Origin: JAHFTW01 sp038046785
Lineage (GTDB): Archaea; Thermoplasmatota; E2; JACPAO01; JAHFTW01
NCBI GenBank assembly: GCA_038046785.1
Contig: JBBSVM010000005.1
Location: 1-64,000, forward strand
Reading direction: 5' to 3'
DNA: 64,000 bases
The stretch's first letter is position 1. Every line of letters starts with the position of its first letter. The position numbers and the translations under genes were made by a program. A model generated the notes under the pieces. It was not told the origin of the DNA and did not search any database. It saw only the letters and a list, made by a program, of their open reading frames with translations. Shown piece after piece: positions 8,408-16,909 of this stretch.

Positions 8408-9886
8408 GTGCGTGCAGTCGCCACCTTGGCGCTTCTTCTCATGGTGAGCGTTGCCGCCGTCCTGCCCGTCGGTGCGGGCAACGCCGAAGTGACGAACCTC
8501 ATGGCAACGTCGAGCGCGGCGCCGGCGCGGGTCTTGACCGTGGCGCAAGCGGCCGGTCTGCCCCCCACCATCCAGGAAGGCATCGGCCCCGGCTCGGCGT
8601 TGCAGCAGGGCGTGGACGGCATCCAGTTCATCTGCTCGGCAAGCTTTCTCCTGCGCGACCCGGCCACCGCCACCTACTACCTCTCCACGGCGGGGCACTG
8701 TCTCGTGCGCGACGCCACGGACGGGACGCCCTACACGGGCGCTGCCAATCCAGACCGCGTCAAGAACCGCGTCGACATCTGCGTGGATGGATGCCTCAAC
8801 AACGGCCTCGGGCTTGGGACCTACGTGAGCCTCCAGGCCGGGGAAGGCTACCACCCGGTCACCTACGCCGAGTCTGGCGGCATCGGGCAGGACTTCGGCA
8901 TCATCGAGATTCCCGCCGAGCTGCACGACCTTCTCCGCCCCGCCATGCCGCAGTGGGGCGGCCCCATCGGCCTGGACGACGGTTCGACTGGCGACACCGT
9001 GGTGCACTACGGCCACGGCACCCTGGTGGTGCCCGGCGTGGTCGGACTGGTGACACGCACACCCGCCGACCAGGGCCGGCTCGCCATCCACTTCGGCGCC
9101 GACGGACGCTCTTTCAGCGCCTTCGGCCACGTCACCGGCGGCGACTCCGGCTCCGGCGCCGCCATGGCCGCCCTCGACCCGACCGGCCTTGCCACCGGGG
9201 AGGGCGCGCTGGGCGTCATCACACACTCCATCGTCTACGTCGGCGCCCCCATCATGTCGGGCACGCTGATGACGCACGGCCTGGAAATGGTACGAGACGC
9301 CACCGGCCTCGCGCTCGAGCTGGTGGATGGCGACGACCCGCTCACCGCCACCGCGCTCGCCCCCGCCGCCATCGAAATCCGCACGCCAGCCGAACGGGCC
9401 GCCACCCCGGCCACCGGCGACCTCACCATCCATGGCGTTGCAAGCGGCCCCGGCGGCACGACCCCCGTCGGCGTTGTCCAGGTCGCCATCGACGACGACT
9501 CCTTCAGCGCGGCCTCGCGGATTCCCGTCGTGGGCGCCGCCTCCTGGAACGCCACCTGGAGCCTCGGCGGCGAAACGCCCGGTCCGCGCACCATCTTCGT
9601 GCGGCTTGTGGATGACGAACGGGTTGTCGCGCAGGCAAACCGAACCATTGAGATTCTCAAGAAGGACGGCTCCAGCGCCTCCGGTTCCGCCAAGCCGCCT
9701 GCCAGCTCCAGCGCATCGAAGCCACCCTCCAGCAGCGCGGCGCCGGCATCCTCGAAACTCCCCAGCAGCAGCGCAGCGAGCGGGCAACCGGCCTCCAGTT
9801 CGGACGGTTCCAAGGCCTCGCCGCTTGGCATCGAGTCCCTCGTGGCGCTCGTCGTTGTCGCCTGGACTGCCCGGCGCCGCGCCTGA
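8408..9886 (+). CDS. Secreted trypsin-like serine protease with C-terminal anchor
   Basis: A 492-aa exported protease. From GTG 8408: signal peptide VRAVATLALLLMVSVAAVLP, then a chymotrypsin-fold domain with the full triad: His97 in STAGHCL, Asp162 in QDFGIIEI and Ser247 in TGGDSGSG. A later Ig-like segment (about 320-415: GDLTIHGVASGPGG...RTIFVRLVDD) is followed by a Ser/Pro/Ala-rich stalk (about 420-468). The C-terminus is PLGIESLVALVVVAWTARRR, a hydrophobic helix plus arginines like archaeal C-terminal sorting signals, so the enzyme is probably surface-bound. An upstream in-frame ATG (8354) is rejected because it buries the signal peptide and ignores the TATA box. Confidence 0.87.
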   Translation: MRAVATLALLLMVSVAAVLPVGAGNAEVTNLMATSSAAPARVLTVAQAAGLPPTIQEGIGPGSALQQGVDGIQFICSASFLLRDPATATYYLSTAGHCLVRDATDGTPYTGAANPDRVKNRVDICVDGCLNNGLGLGTYVSLQAGEGYHPVTYAESGGIGQDFGIIEIPAELHDLLRPAMPQWGGPIGLDDGSTGDTVVHYGHGTLVVPGVVGLVTRTPADQGRLAIHFGADGRSFSAFGHVTGGDSGSGAAMAALDPTGLATGEGALGVITHSIVYVGAPIMSGTLMTHGLEMVRDATGLALELVDGDDPLTATALAPAAIEIRTPAERAATPATGDLTIHGVASGPGGTTPVGVVQVAIDDDSFSAASRIPVVGAASWNATWSLGGETPGPRTIFVRLVDDERVVAQANRTIEILKKDGSSASGSAKPPASSSASKPPSSSAAPASSKLPSSSAASGQPASSSDGSKASPLGIESLVALVVVAWTARRRA

Positions 9887-9919
9887 CAGCCTCAAGAGCC
9901 CTCGCTACCTGCGATTGCC

Positions 9920-10795
9920 GTGAACGCGCGACGGAGCGGATTGGCGTTCGCGGCTGGCTCCGGCGTCCTGTACGGTTCCATCAATGTCCTCGCCAAGCTC
10001 GTGCCGGCCCACCCGTTCGTAAAAGGCGCCGTCGCCTACCTCGCGTCGTTCCTGCTCCTGGCGGTGTTCCTGCGCGGCCTGCACATCGAAAAGCGCGACT
10101 GGCCCAAGGTGCTGGTCATGGGCATCATCGGTGGCGGGGTCGCACCGGCGCTGCTGTTCGTCGGCTTGCAGGAGACGAGCGCCGCCGACACCGGTCTGCT
10201 CCTCACGTTCGAGATGGTTGCGACGGGAGCGCTCGCGGTCATGTTCCTTGGAGAACGTTTTGGCGGCCGCGACGGCGCTGGCCTTGTCTGCCTTCTGGCC
10301 GCCTCGCTGGCGGTCGCCTTCGCCACGACCGGCGATGCCTCCGTGACGACGACGCGCGGTGCCATTTTGGTGCTGGGCGCGGCACTCGCCTGGGGCATCG
10401 ACAATGTGGTGAGCGCCCGTCTCGTGGGCCTGTACAAGCCGCACCAGCTCATCGCCCTCAAAGGGATCCTGGGCGGAAGCCTGAGCTTGACGGCGGCGGT
10501 GGCGCTTGAGGTTCCGGTCCCCAGCGTCCGCGACATCGTGGCGCTGGTCGCCATCGGTGTCATCTCCATCTGCCTCAGCTCCTTGCTGTTTTACACCGCG
10601 TTGCAGCGCGTCGGGGCGTCGCGCACCAGCGCCATGAATGTCGCCACCACTGCCCTCATCGGGGCCATCGGCGGCTCCCTGCTGCTTGCGGAGCAGCTGG
10701 GCCCCATCCACGTTGTTGAGGTCGGCCTTGTTCTCGCTGGCGCGGTCCTTCTGGGGCGCCGGCCCAAGGAGCACGCTGCTTCTGTCCCGGTTTGA
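9920..10795 (+). CDS. DMT-superfamily transporter (EamA type)
   Basis: Inner-membrane permease of 291 aa with about ten hydrophobic helices in two EamA repeats: first half GLAFAAGSGVLYGSINVLAK to LAASLAVAFATTGD, second half RGAILVLGAALAWGIDNVVS to VEVGLVLAGAVLLGRR. The glycine-rich GSGVLYGSIN and the second-repeat helix end SSLLFYTALQRVGASRTSAM are typical. The substrate (metabolite or amino acid export) cannot be read. The start is GTG at 9920, 33 nt after the protease gene. Confidence 0.88.
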   Translation: MNARRSGLAFAAGSGVLYGSINVLAKLVPAHPFVKGAVAYLASFLLLAVFLRGLHIEKRDWPKVLVMGIIGGGVAPALLFVGLQETSAADTGLLLTFEMVATGALAVMFLGERFGGRDGAGLVCLLAASLAVAFATTGDASVTTTRGAILVLGAALAWGIDNVVSARLVGLYKPHQLIALKGILGGSLSLTAAVALEVPVPSVRDIVALVAIGVISICLSSLLFYTALQRVGASRTSAMNVATTALIGAIGGSLLLAEQLGPIHVVEVGLVLAGAVLLGRRPKEHAASVPV

Positions 10796-10846
10796 ACGGT
10801 CCGCCTCGGTGCGAACGTTCATGAATGGGCCCTTTGTGGGCGACGC

Positions 10847-11014
10847 ATGGCCAAGAAGACGCAGGGACCGGGCATCCAATCGGCGGCCGGCCTCATCCGC
10901 TACTTCGACTCGGACGAGGACACCAACATCAAGATGCGTCCCTCCTTCGTGCTCTTCTTCTCCGCTGCCGTCGGCATCGCTGCCGTCTGCGTGCGCATCT
11001 TCTGGAAACTCTGA
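10847..11014 (+). CDS. secG: Preprotein translocase subunit Sec61-beta (SecG)
   Basis: A 55-aa tail-anchored component of the SecYE-beta channel. Residues MAKKTQGPGIQSAAGLIRYF and DSDEDTNIKMRPSFVLFFSA match archaeal Sec61-beta: a short cytosolic segment with the conserved SAAGLIRYFD-like motif, then one transmembrane helix ending in RIFWKL. A short palindromic AT-rich element (TTCATGAA, 10818-10825) is centred about 25 nt upstream of the ATG and may be its promoter. Confidence 0.9.
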   Translation: MAKKTQGPGIQSAAGLIRYFDSDEDTNIKMRPSFVLFFSAAVGIAAVCVRIFWKL

Positions 11015-11090
11015 TTCCCGGATTGAATCGGATGGGCTGAATTGCGTTGCACTGAGCTGCGGCTCGATTTGCCCACGACCAACAAGGAGT

Positions 11091-11107
11091 TCACGGAGGA
11101 CACGGAG
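11091..11107. repeat. Short ACGGAG direct repeat (cross-genome repeat type)
   Basis: TCACGGAGGACACGGAG holds two ACGGAG units with a 9-base period in the convergent gap between secG and the carboxypeptidase. The motif resembles TCACGGAGGACACGGAG-type intergenic repeats that I recall from many unrelated environmental genomes, often near GxxExxY genes. Only one short copy is seen here. Confidence 0.35.
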
Positions 11108-11151
11108 CCGTCGGCTCCCCGCAATCCGTGTTTGTTCGGCGGCGAGGTTTC

Positions 11152-13407
11152 TCAGCGTCGGCGCAGCAGCAGGGCGAGGCCGATGACAGCGACGAGGGCC
11201 AAGATTCCGAGGCCCGGCGTGCTCTCCGATTGCGAACCGGCAGGCTCCGCATCCGTGGCGGGCACGCCGAAGGGGGCGCCGACGCCGTAGAGTGGGTCGT
11301 AGTCATACGTCGGGACGAACGGCTCGGGAATCTCCTTCATTTCGATGGAGCCGCCGAGCGAGTTCATGACAATCCAGTAGGCGAGCGCCGAGACCGAGTA
11401 GTCGGTGAGGCCGTAGCGGTGGTCGTACGCCTGCGTCGGGCGGGGCAACGCCGAGCCGAGCAGGTCGATGGAGCCCTCGCCGACCGGGAGGCGGCCGACG
11501 GTGACGAGCGGGTCGGTGGACTCCGCAACGCACGAGGGCGACTCGCCGGAGGAGCCCTGCGTCGTGCCAACCAGTTGACCTTTCGCGACAAGCCAGGGCG
11601 CCACTTCGACGCCCCAGGCGGGGTAGTTGCTCGCGCTGCCCTCGGTGGCGCCGAAGCCGGTGCCAGAGGCCTCGCCGGTGACGCGGGCGTTCCAGTCCAC
11701 GCCAGCAAGAAGAGGGTGGTCGAGGTCGCGCAGGTCGCTGTGGCCGATGTAGACGCAGGCGGACTTCACGGTGCCCGGCAGGATGCCGGAGCGGTCGAGG
11801 AAACGCAGGGCCGAGTCGGTGAGCAGCAGGTGGCCGCCGGCGCGCACCCAGTCGGTGACCGCAGCGATGCCCTCTGGGGTGAAGCCGTCGAGCGCTTGGT
11901 CGGTGATGGCGAAACTTGCCAGCGGCTCCAGGTCGGCGGCGGTGAGTGTCGCCGCGTCGATGGGGAGGAAGGGGTCGGCGCTGAAGCGGCCGAGGTCGCG
12001 CCAGAAGTTCAGGTTCGACACCTTGTAGGGGACCTGCTGGAAGTCGAAGCGCGCCGTCGGGCTCGCCAGGTCGAAGGCGGGCTTGTCGCGGCCGAAGAAG
12101 TTGGGGTCATCGTCGCTCGAGACGAACGAGTCGGTCCAGGCGTAGCCGACGGTTCCGGTGCCAGCGAGGATGGGGCTGGTGAGTCGGAACGCCTGCTCCA
12201 TCTGGGTGCGCACGATCTCGCGCACGCCGGAGACATGCATGTCGGTGAGCTTGGCGACGTACTTGTTGTCAGGCACCATGTGGCTGTAGGCGAACTCGAC
12301 GATCTGGCCGACGGCGCCCATGCCACCGGTCGGGCTGCGCGGGCTGAGGGTCAGGTAGTCCGAGGTGAAGCCGGTGTCGGTGTAGCCGATCTGGTCCCAG
12401 CGGGCGCCCCAGAGGAAGGGGCGGTCAATCGGGGCCTCGGCGGTGGGAAGGCACACCTCCTGCGGCAGGCCGGGGGCCGCGAGGCATTCGCCCGCACCTG
12501 CCTGGCCGATGGCCTCTTCGAAGGAGGCGCCGGCGCTGGCAAGCAGGTTCCACTCGGCGAACGACGGGTTCGCCTCGATGCGCTCCTGCATGAGCTTCAG
12601 CTGCTCGACGACGAGGACCATGCGGCGGAAGTCGTAGTCCTGGTTCGGGATGATGGAGCGAATCATGTTGGGAGAGTTGAGCATCCCATGCAAGTCGGCG
12701 GAGGCGACCAAGTTGGCGTGGTTGCCCGAGTAACGGAGCTCCTCGACGACGGCGCGCGCTTCGGGCTGGCTCATCGGCTCGTGCTCGGGCAGAATCCAGC
12801 CCGGGTTGGGGAACTGACGGTTGAGGTCGAAGCCGTTGGCGTTTTCGCGCGCGAAGCCGGCGCCTCCGGCGGGGTTGTGCAGGCCGCCGACACTCGCGGC
12901 GTCGAAGAAGTCGCCTGCAGCCCAGGAGTCGGGGTTGGGGAACCAGACGTTGAGGATGATGTTGTCGAGGCTCGGCTTCAGCTCGGCGCCGTAGGGGCCG
13001 ATGCCGGCCACCAAGTCCTCCACCATGCGCACCATGCCTTCACGGCCGGCCGCCTCGTTGGCGTGGATGCTGGCGGAGTAGCCGATCTGCAGTTTCTCGG
13101 CGCGCGGCACCGGCGACTGCTCGTTGGTGACCTCGACGAATTGGATGGGGCGGCCGAGAACCGAGGTGCCAATCGTGCGGACATCGATGAAGTCGGGGTA
13201 GGTGGTGGCGAGGTGGTCGAGGCCAGCGAGGAACTGGTCGAACTGCACGAAGAAGGTGGAGTCCATCGCCTCGCAGAAATAGCGCGACTCGCGCGTCGGG
13301 TTGGGGACCGCGTTGGTCGCGCAGACCAGGTCGGAGGTCGGGACCTGCGCTGTCGCGGCGGGAGCCAGGAGGGCGAAGGTCAGGAGGGCGGCGGCGAGAA
13401 CCCGCAT
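11152..13407 (-). CDS. Secreted zinc carboxypeptidase (M14) with C-terminal sorting signal
   Basis: A 751-aa exported metallopeptidase. Signal peptide MRVLAAALLTFALLAPAATA; M14 zinc site His115 and Glu118 in SIHANEAAGRE, with the third ligand likely His240 in SADLHGM; substrate-binding NGFDLNRQFP (DxNR, Arg197). A large C-terminal region (about 480-720) looks like a GATase/ThuA-type or accessory domain (AAVTDWVRAGGHLLLTDSAL). The end TPGLGILALVAVIGLALLL plus RRR resembles PGF-CTERM-like anchors. A TATA-like GTAAATC is centred 26.5 nt upstream of the ATG, overlapping the stop of the HAD gene behind it. Confidence 0.88.
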   Translation of the reverse strand: MRVLAAALLTFALLAPAATAQVPTSDLVCATNAVPNPTRESRYFCEAMDSTFFVQFDQFLAGLDHLATTYPDFIDVRTIGTSVLGRPIQFVEVTNEQSPVPRAEKLQIGYSASIHANEAAGREGMVRMVEDLVAGIGPYGAELKPSLDNIILNVWFPNPDSWAAGDFFDAASVGGLHNPAGGAGFARENANGFDLNRQFPNPGWILPEHEPMSQPEARAVVEELRYSGNHANLVASADLHGMLNSPNMIRSIIPNQDYDFRRMVLVVEQLKLMQERIEANPSFAEWNLLASAGASFEEAIGQAGAGECLAAPGLPQEVCLPTAEAPIDRPFLWGARWDQIGYTDTGFTSDYLTLSPRSPTGGMGAVGQIVEFAYSHMVPDNKYVAKLTDMHVSGVREIVRTQMEQAFRLTSPILAGTGTVGYAWTDSFVSSDDDPNFFGRDKPAFDLASPTARFDFQQVPYKVSNLNFWRDLGRFSADPFLPIDAATLTAADLEPLASFAITDQALDGFTPEGIAAVTDWVRAGGHLLLTDSALRFLDRSGILPGTVKSACVYIGHSDLRDLDHPLLAGVDWNARVTGEASGTGFGATEGSASNYPAWGVEVAPWLVAKGQLVGTTQGSSGESPSCVAESTDPLVTVGRLPVGEGSIDLLGSALPRPTQAYDHRYGLTDYSVSALAYWIVMNSLGGSIEMKEIPEPFVPTYDYDPLYGVGAPFGVPATDAEPAGSQSESTPGLGILALVAVIGLALLLRRR

Positions 13408-13432
13408 GAAGGCGCGACGCCACGCCGAGGAT

Positions 13433-14101
13433 TTACGCCTTGTGCGCGCCCAGGAGGCGTGCCAGCTCCGGCGTGGTCGCCACCAGACGATCGGCGCCAG
13501 CCCCTTTCAGAGTCGCCGCGTCGTGGTTGCCCCACAGAACACCGACCGCCGTGGCGCCGGCTGCCTTGGCGGCGCGGATGTCAAACGTCGTGTCGCCCAC
13601 CATCACCACCTCGGCGGGGGCGACGCCAAGGCTTTGGCACGCTTCCAGAATGGGAGCGGGGTCCGGCTTGAGCGGCCGCCGGTCGTCGTCCCCCACCACG
13701 GTGTCGAAGAGGTTGGCAATTCCCAGGTCCACGAGCAGAATCTCCGTCTCCTGCTGCCCTTTGCTGGTGACGACGCCCAGCGGCATCCCTTGTCCGCGCA
13801 GCGTTCGCAGCAACGTTTCCAGGCCATCGAAGAGGCGCACCGTGACCCAGCCCGACTCATTGTAGGCAACACGGTAGCGCTGCGTCATCGCCTCCACGAC
13901 GGCGGGGTCGGAGCATTTCTTGGCGAGGATGTCGCGCAGTGGGTGGCCAATGAGGGCGTCCAGCTCCGCCTTGGTGAAGGTGGGTTGGCCCCGCTCGGCG
14001 AGGACCGTGTTCATTGTCTCGCGGATGGAGGTCTTGGAATCGAGGAGGGTGCCATCGAGGTCGAACAGGATGGCACGCGGTGCGGCCGGGGACGGGCTCA
14101 C
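13433..14101 (-). CDS. HAD-family phosphatase (phosphoglycolate phosphatase-like)
   Basis: A 222-aa HAD hydrolase. Motif I LFDLDGTLLD supplies the nucleophile Asp, motif II is VVTSKG, motif III Lys lies in RRPLKPDPAPI and motif IV is VGDTTFDI; the cap (SKTSIRETMNTVLAERGQ...) is of the small alpha-helical type of phosphoglycolate phosphatase/beta-phosphoglucomutase relatives. GTG 14101 is chosen: it is exactly 24.5 nt from the centre of the palindromic TATA box shared with folD. The frame stays open far upstream, but that part is antisense to folD. Confidence 0.88.
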   Translation of the reverse strand: MSPSPAAPRAILFDLDGTLLDSKTSIRETMNTVLAERGQPTFTKAELDALIGHPLRDILAKKCSDPAVVEAMTQRYRVAYNESGWVTVRLFDGLETLLRTLRGQGMPLGVVTSKGQQETEILLVDLGIANLFDTVVGDDDRRPLKPDPAPILEACQSLGVAPAEVVMVGDTTFDIRAAKAAGATAVGVLWGNHDAATLKGAGADRLVATTPELARLLGAHKA

Positions 14102-14120
14102 GCGCCGCCCAGGAACCCCG

Positions 14121-14130
14121 CTTTTAAGAG
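14121..14130. promoter_or_regulatory. Bidirectional TATA element for HAD phosphatase and folD
   Basis: CTTTTAAGAG is nearly self-complementary. The centre of its TTAA is 24.5 nt from both start codons (GTG 14101 minus, GTG 14150 plus), so one element seems to drive two leaderless genes in opposite directions. Confidence 0.6.
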
Positions 14131-14149
14131 GCGGCGCCGTCGCCTCGTC

Positions 14150-15040
14150 GTGGCCCCGTCCGCACCCGGCAACCGCGCCCAGGTGCTCGACGGCAAGGCC
14201 CTTGCCGCCCGCATGGAGGTCGCCCTCGCCGCCGAGGTTGCGGCCCTTCGGACACGGTTCGGGAAAGCCCCCGGCCTCACCGTCGTCCTCGTCGGCGACG
14301 ACCCGGCGAGTGCAATCTACGTGAAGCGCAAAGTCGAGGCGTGCGCCCGCGTCGGCATCGTGAGCCGCGAGGTGCGTCTTCCTGCCACCGTGTCGGAGGA
14401 CGAGCTGGTCGGCCTGGTCGAGAAACTCAACCGCGACGCCGACGTCAACGGCATCCTGGTCCAGGTCCCGCTGCCGACGCAGGTCTCCAAAGCGCGCGTC
14501 CTGCACGCCATCCAACCCTACAAGGACGTCGACGCGTTCCACCCGGAATCGGTCGGCCACGCCCTCATCGGTGACGAGACGCTGGCTCCTTGCACTCCGC
14601 AGGGCGTCCTGCTGCTGCTGGACGAAGCGGGCGTGAAGCTCGCCGGCGCCGAGGTCGTCGTCATCAACCACAGCAACCTCATCGGCAAGCCGCTCGCGGC
14701 GCTGCTCATCAACCGCGACGCCACCGTCACGGTCTGCCACAAACAGACCAAGGACCTCCTGGCGCACACGCGGCGCGCCGACGTTGTCGTGACGGCCACG
14801 GGCGTTCCCGGCCTGCTCACCGCAGAGCACATCCGCTCCGGCGCCGTTGTCATCGACGTCGGCATTCATCGCACCCAGGCCGGCAAAGTGGTGGGCGACT
14901 GCCACGATTCCGTCTGGACGAAAGCCTCCTGGGTCACCCCGGTCCCCGGCGGCGTCGGCCCGATGACCATCGCGGTCCTCCTGCAAAACACGGTGCGCTC
15001 CTTCAAACGCAAGATGGGCGTTCTCCCAGCACCGCTGTGA
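14150..15040 (+). CDS. folD: Bifunctional methylene-THF dehydrogenase/cyclohydrolase FolD
   Basis: Interconverts methylene-, methenyl- and formyl-tetrahydrofolate in one-carbon metabolism (296 aa). Signatures: YVKRKVEAC with the catalytic Lys, GILVQVPLPTQV, KDVDAFHPESVG, VVINHSNLIGKPLAALL (Rossmann, normally GRSxxVGxP), VVVTATGVPGLL and PVPGGVGPMTIAVLLQNT. HSN replaces the usual RSN at the cofactor phosphate-binding Arg, which could shift NADP to NAD preference. GTG 14150 fits the symmetric TATA box; the upstream open frame is antisense to the HAD gene. Confidence 0.95.
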   Translation: MAPSAPGNRAQVLDGKALAARMEVALAAEVAALRTRFGKAPGLTVVLVGDDPASAIYVKRKVEACARVGIVSREVRLPATVSEDELVGLVEKLNRDADVNGILVQVPLPTQVSKARVLHAIQPYKDVDAFHPESVGHALIGDETLAPCTPQGVLLLLDEAGVKLAGAEVVVINHSNLIGKPLAALLINRDATVTVCHKQTKDLLAHTRRADVVVTATGVPGLLTAEHIRSGAVVIDVGIHRTQAGKVVGDCHDSVWTKASWVTPVPGGVGPMTIAVLLQNTVRSFKRKMGVLPAPL

Positions 15041-15147
15041 TGGGAGGGTCTTTGCTCCAGCCGTCGCGCAGACGGCCGGATGCTGGGGGTTCTGCCGGCG
15101 CCGTTGAATGGAGACGGATTCAAGAGCAAGCAAAGCGTCGCAAATGC

Positions 15148-15591
15148 ATGCGCCTGCTGTCCACGGCGTTGGTCTTCGTCCTGCTCGCGGGCTGTGCATC
15201 CTCTTCCTCGGATGCGACGCCAACATCCGATGCCTCTGCCCTTCCTTCGGGCGGTGAGCGCGAGGAGCGCGAGTTGGGTCGGACGAACGGTGGCGCGCCT
15301 CTGCCCGCCGAATACGCCTTCACAGTGACGGTTCCAGCAGGCGGCGCATTGGAGGTTGGCTACCGCCTCACGGTCGAGACCTTGGCCATCGGCGACTATG
15401 GCCTTGAGGGAGGAGACTGTGACCAGGTCGACAAGATTGTCGAGGCCGCACCCAACCTCTTCGCCGGCATCCAGCTGACCTACACGGGCGCTTGCGCAAA
15501 CTTGCCCGAGGGCGACCACACCTTCCGCTTCTTCCACGACGGCCCGCTCATCTCCTTCGAAGCGGTGGTCTCAGGCAACGTGCTCGTCTAA
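15148..15591 (+). CDS. Small lipoprotein of unknown function
   Basis: A 147-aa protein starting MRLLSTALVFVLLAGCASSS: signal peptide and lipobox LAGC, then a Ser/Thr-rich linker and a beta-rich domain (YAFTVTVPAGGALEVGYRLT, FAGIQLTYTGACANLPEGDH, ISFEAVVSGNVLV). It has the size and style of an extracytoplasmic single Ig-like domain. Two internal cysteines could form a disulfide. No family is recognised. It follows folD by 107 nt on the same strand. Confidence 0.7.
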   Translation: MRLLSTALVFVLLAGCASSSSDATPTSDASALPSGGEREERELGRTNGGAPLPAEYAFTVTVPAGGALEVGYRLTVETLAIGDYGLEGGDCDQVDKIVEAAPNLFAGIQLTYTGACANLPEGDHTFRFFHDGPLISFEAVVSGNVLV

Positions 15592-15776
15592 GCAACCTCA
15601 AAGGAGCGCGGAGCGACAGAGCCCCACGACCAGCCCGCCAGACTCGCCGGCTCCTCGATGGCCTCGGCGGGGGCGGGGCGGGGGACCCACTCGCCCGGGA
15701 TGGCCCGGTCCAATCCGGACAGTTCGCCGCGTTCCAGGCGGCGCACCTCCATCTTGTCGTGGCGCAGCGTGCGCAT
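15588..15776 (-). CDS. Possible small protein, uncertain
   Basis: A 62-codon frame (MRTLRHDKMEVRRLERGELS...) converges on the lipoprotein gene and overlaps its last four bases. It has soluble-protein composition and sits in a 312-nt stretch with no other gene. No clear ribosome-binding site or homologue is recognised, and GC-rich DNA opens such frames by chance. The rest of 15592-15870 holds nothing else I can identify. Confidence 0.25.
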   Translation of the reverse strand: MRTLRHDKMEVRRLERGELSGLDRAIPGEWVPRPAPAEAIEEPASLAGWSWGSVAPRSFEVA

Positions 15777-15903
15777 ACCCTGGCCTGCTCCCTTGTTGGC
15801 TTTGAGGATGATGGTGAGGGAGTTGGCATGAGTGCGCAGTCGGGCGTCAGGGAAGCGCTCCCGTCAGAAACTACTTATGAATTGGTCCATGTGGAACGCC
15901 GCC

Positions 15904-16698
15904 ATGCTCAGCAAGCTGCTTGCCATCGCTCTCGTTGCCGTCGTCCTCGCCGGTTGCTCCTCGCCGCCGCCGGAAGGCAGCTTCGCGAACGCCAACTACG
16001 CCATCCCGAACTTCACCGGCACGGCCACCATCACCTACACGGCCCAGAGCGGCGGCATCACTGACCCGACCGGAACCACCCCGACGCGCCAATGCGCCGC
16101 CGACCAGGTCGTCAGCCAACTCCCCCCCGGGACGGGCCCCATCCAGCCCTGCGTCGCGGCCTCCTCGCAGTTCGTCCTCAGCCTGACGCTCCCCGCCTCG
16201 GGCAGCTCCGCCTACACCGCCTACCTGGTGGGCGGCTCCGCCGGCGAGCGCAGCATCGGCGACCTCTCTGAGGCCACCGCGGGCACCTTCACTCTCGACC
16301 AGACCCTCGCCGACGAGGACCTCACTGGCCTGCACAGTGCCGTCGAAGTCCGCCTGAAGGGATACCCCGTCGCCACCGCCCCTGCCACGAGCGGCGACCA
16401 GGTCTTCGCGCTCAACCCAATCGGCGGCATCAAGGCGGACGCCACCTTCGTCGGAACCCAGTTCACCGCCACACTCTCCGGCCTCCCCGCCAACGGCACC
16501 TACGTCGGCCGCCTCTACAACCCCGATGCCAACGGCGGACCCGTCACGGCGGACGATGTCGCGGAGTCCTTCAGCGTCAAGGACGGCGCCGTCACCTTCA
16601 GCGCCAAGAAGAACGTCGGCGAGTACGTCGAGTTCCACATCCACGTCGGAGACTCGGCACTCAACCTCTACAAGGCGACCGTCAAGATCGCTGAGTAG
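15904..16698 (+). CDS. Lipoprotein of unknown function
   Basis: A 264-aa lipoprotein: MLSKLLAIALVAVVLAGCSS has lipobox LAGC at residues 14-17. The mature part is Thr/Ser/Gly-rich and beta-strand-like, with NFTGTATITYTAQSGG, FVLSLTLPASGSSAYTAYLV, FTATLSGLPANGTYVGRLYN and AVTFSAKKNVGEYVEFHIHV. ATG 15904 is selected because CTTATGA is centred 27.5 nt upstream; earlier in-frame starts would precede that promoter. No enzymatic motif is seen. Confidence 0.75.
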   Translation: MLSKLLAIALVAVVLAGCSSPPPEGSFANANYAIPNFTGTATITYTAQSGGITDPTGTTPTRQCAADQVVSQLPPGTGPIQPCVAASSQFVLSLTLPASGSSAYTAYLVGGSAGERSIGDLSEATAGTFTLDQTLADEDLTGLHSAVEVRLKGYPVATAPATSGDQVFALNPIGGIKADATFVGTQFTATLSGLPANGTYVGRLYNPDANGGPVTADDVAESFSVKDGAVTFSAKKNVGEYVEFHIHVGDSALNLYKATVKIAE

Positions 16699-16737
16699 GC
16701 GCTCCGCGCGGCGTCTCTCCGATTCGGCCGACGCCAG

Positions 16738-16909
16738 TCTTGATATAGGGGCTGTTTGTCGCCAAATCGCTCACGTCGTGGGCCGGGGCTGAACCCCCCG
16801 CATCCGGACACGCTTGGCGGCTGGCCCGGACTCCCCACGACGACGACCGCTGAGGGCGGCCCAAGAAACCGGCCCTCGCAGGGGCTTGGCCCCATTTGGA
16901 GGAATCACC
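16738..16909 (+). promoter_or_regulatory. rpsL promoter and long leader
   Basis: TTGATATAGG near 16739-16749 is a TATA-like box. With a start about 25 nt downstream, the transcript would carry a leader of roughly 140 nt, exceptional in this mostly leaderless region. The leader is GC-rich and ends with GGAGG at 16898-16902, 7 nt before the inferred S12 start. It could hold an autoregulatory structure, but no known one is recognised. Confidence 0.45.

Noticed and set aside
5549..9895. A 1448-codon open frame on the minus strand
   Set aside because: It is antisense to four well-supported genes, including the radical SAM and protease genes. High GC and third-position bias leave the opposite frame open; its translation is low-complexity Gly/Arg/Ala/Asp without motifs.
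13301..14149. Open frame upstream of folD that would make a 579-residue fusion
   Set aside because: It runs antisense through the HAD phosphatase, and the palindromic TATA box with a GTG 24.5 nt away defines the start.
14102..15226. N-terminal extension of the HAD phosphatase to 597 residues
   Set aside because: The extension is antisense to folD and lacks any motif; the HAD fold begins at the GTG at 14101.
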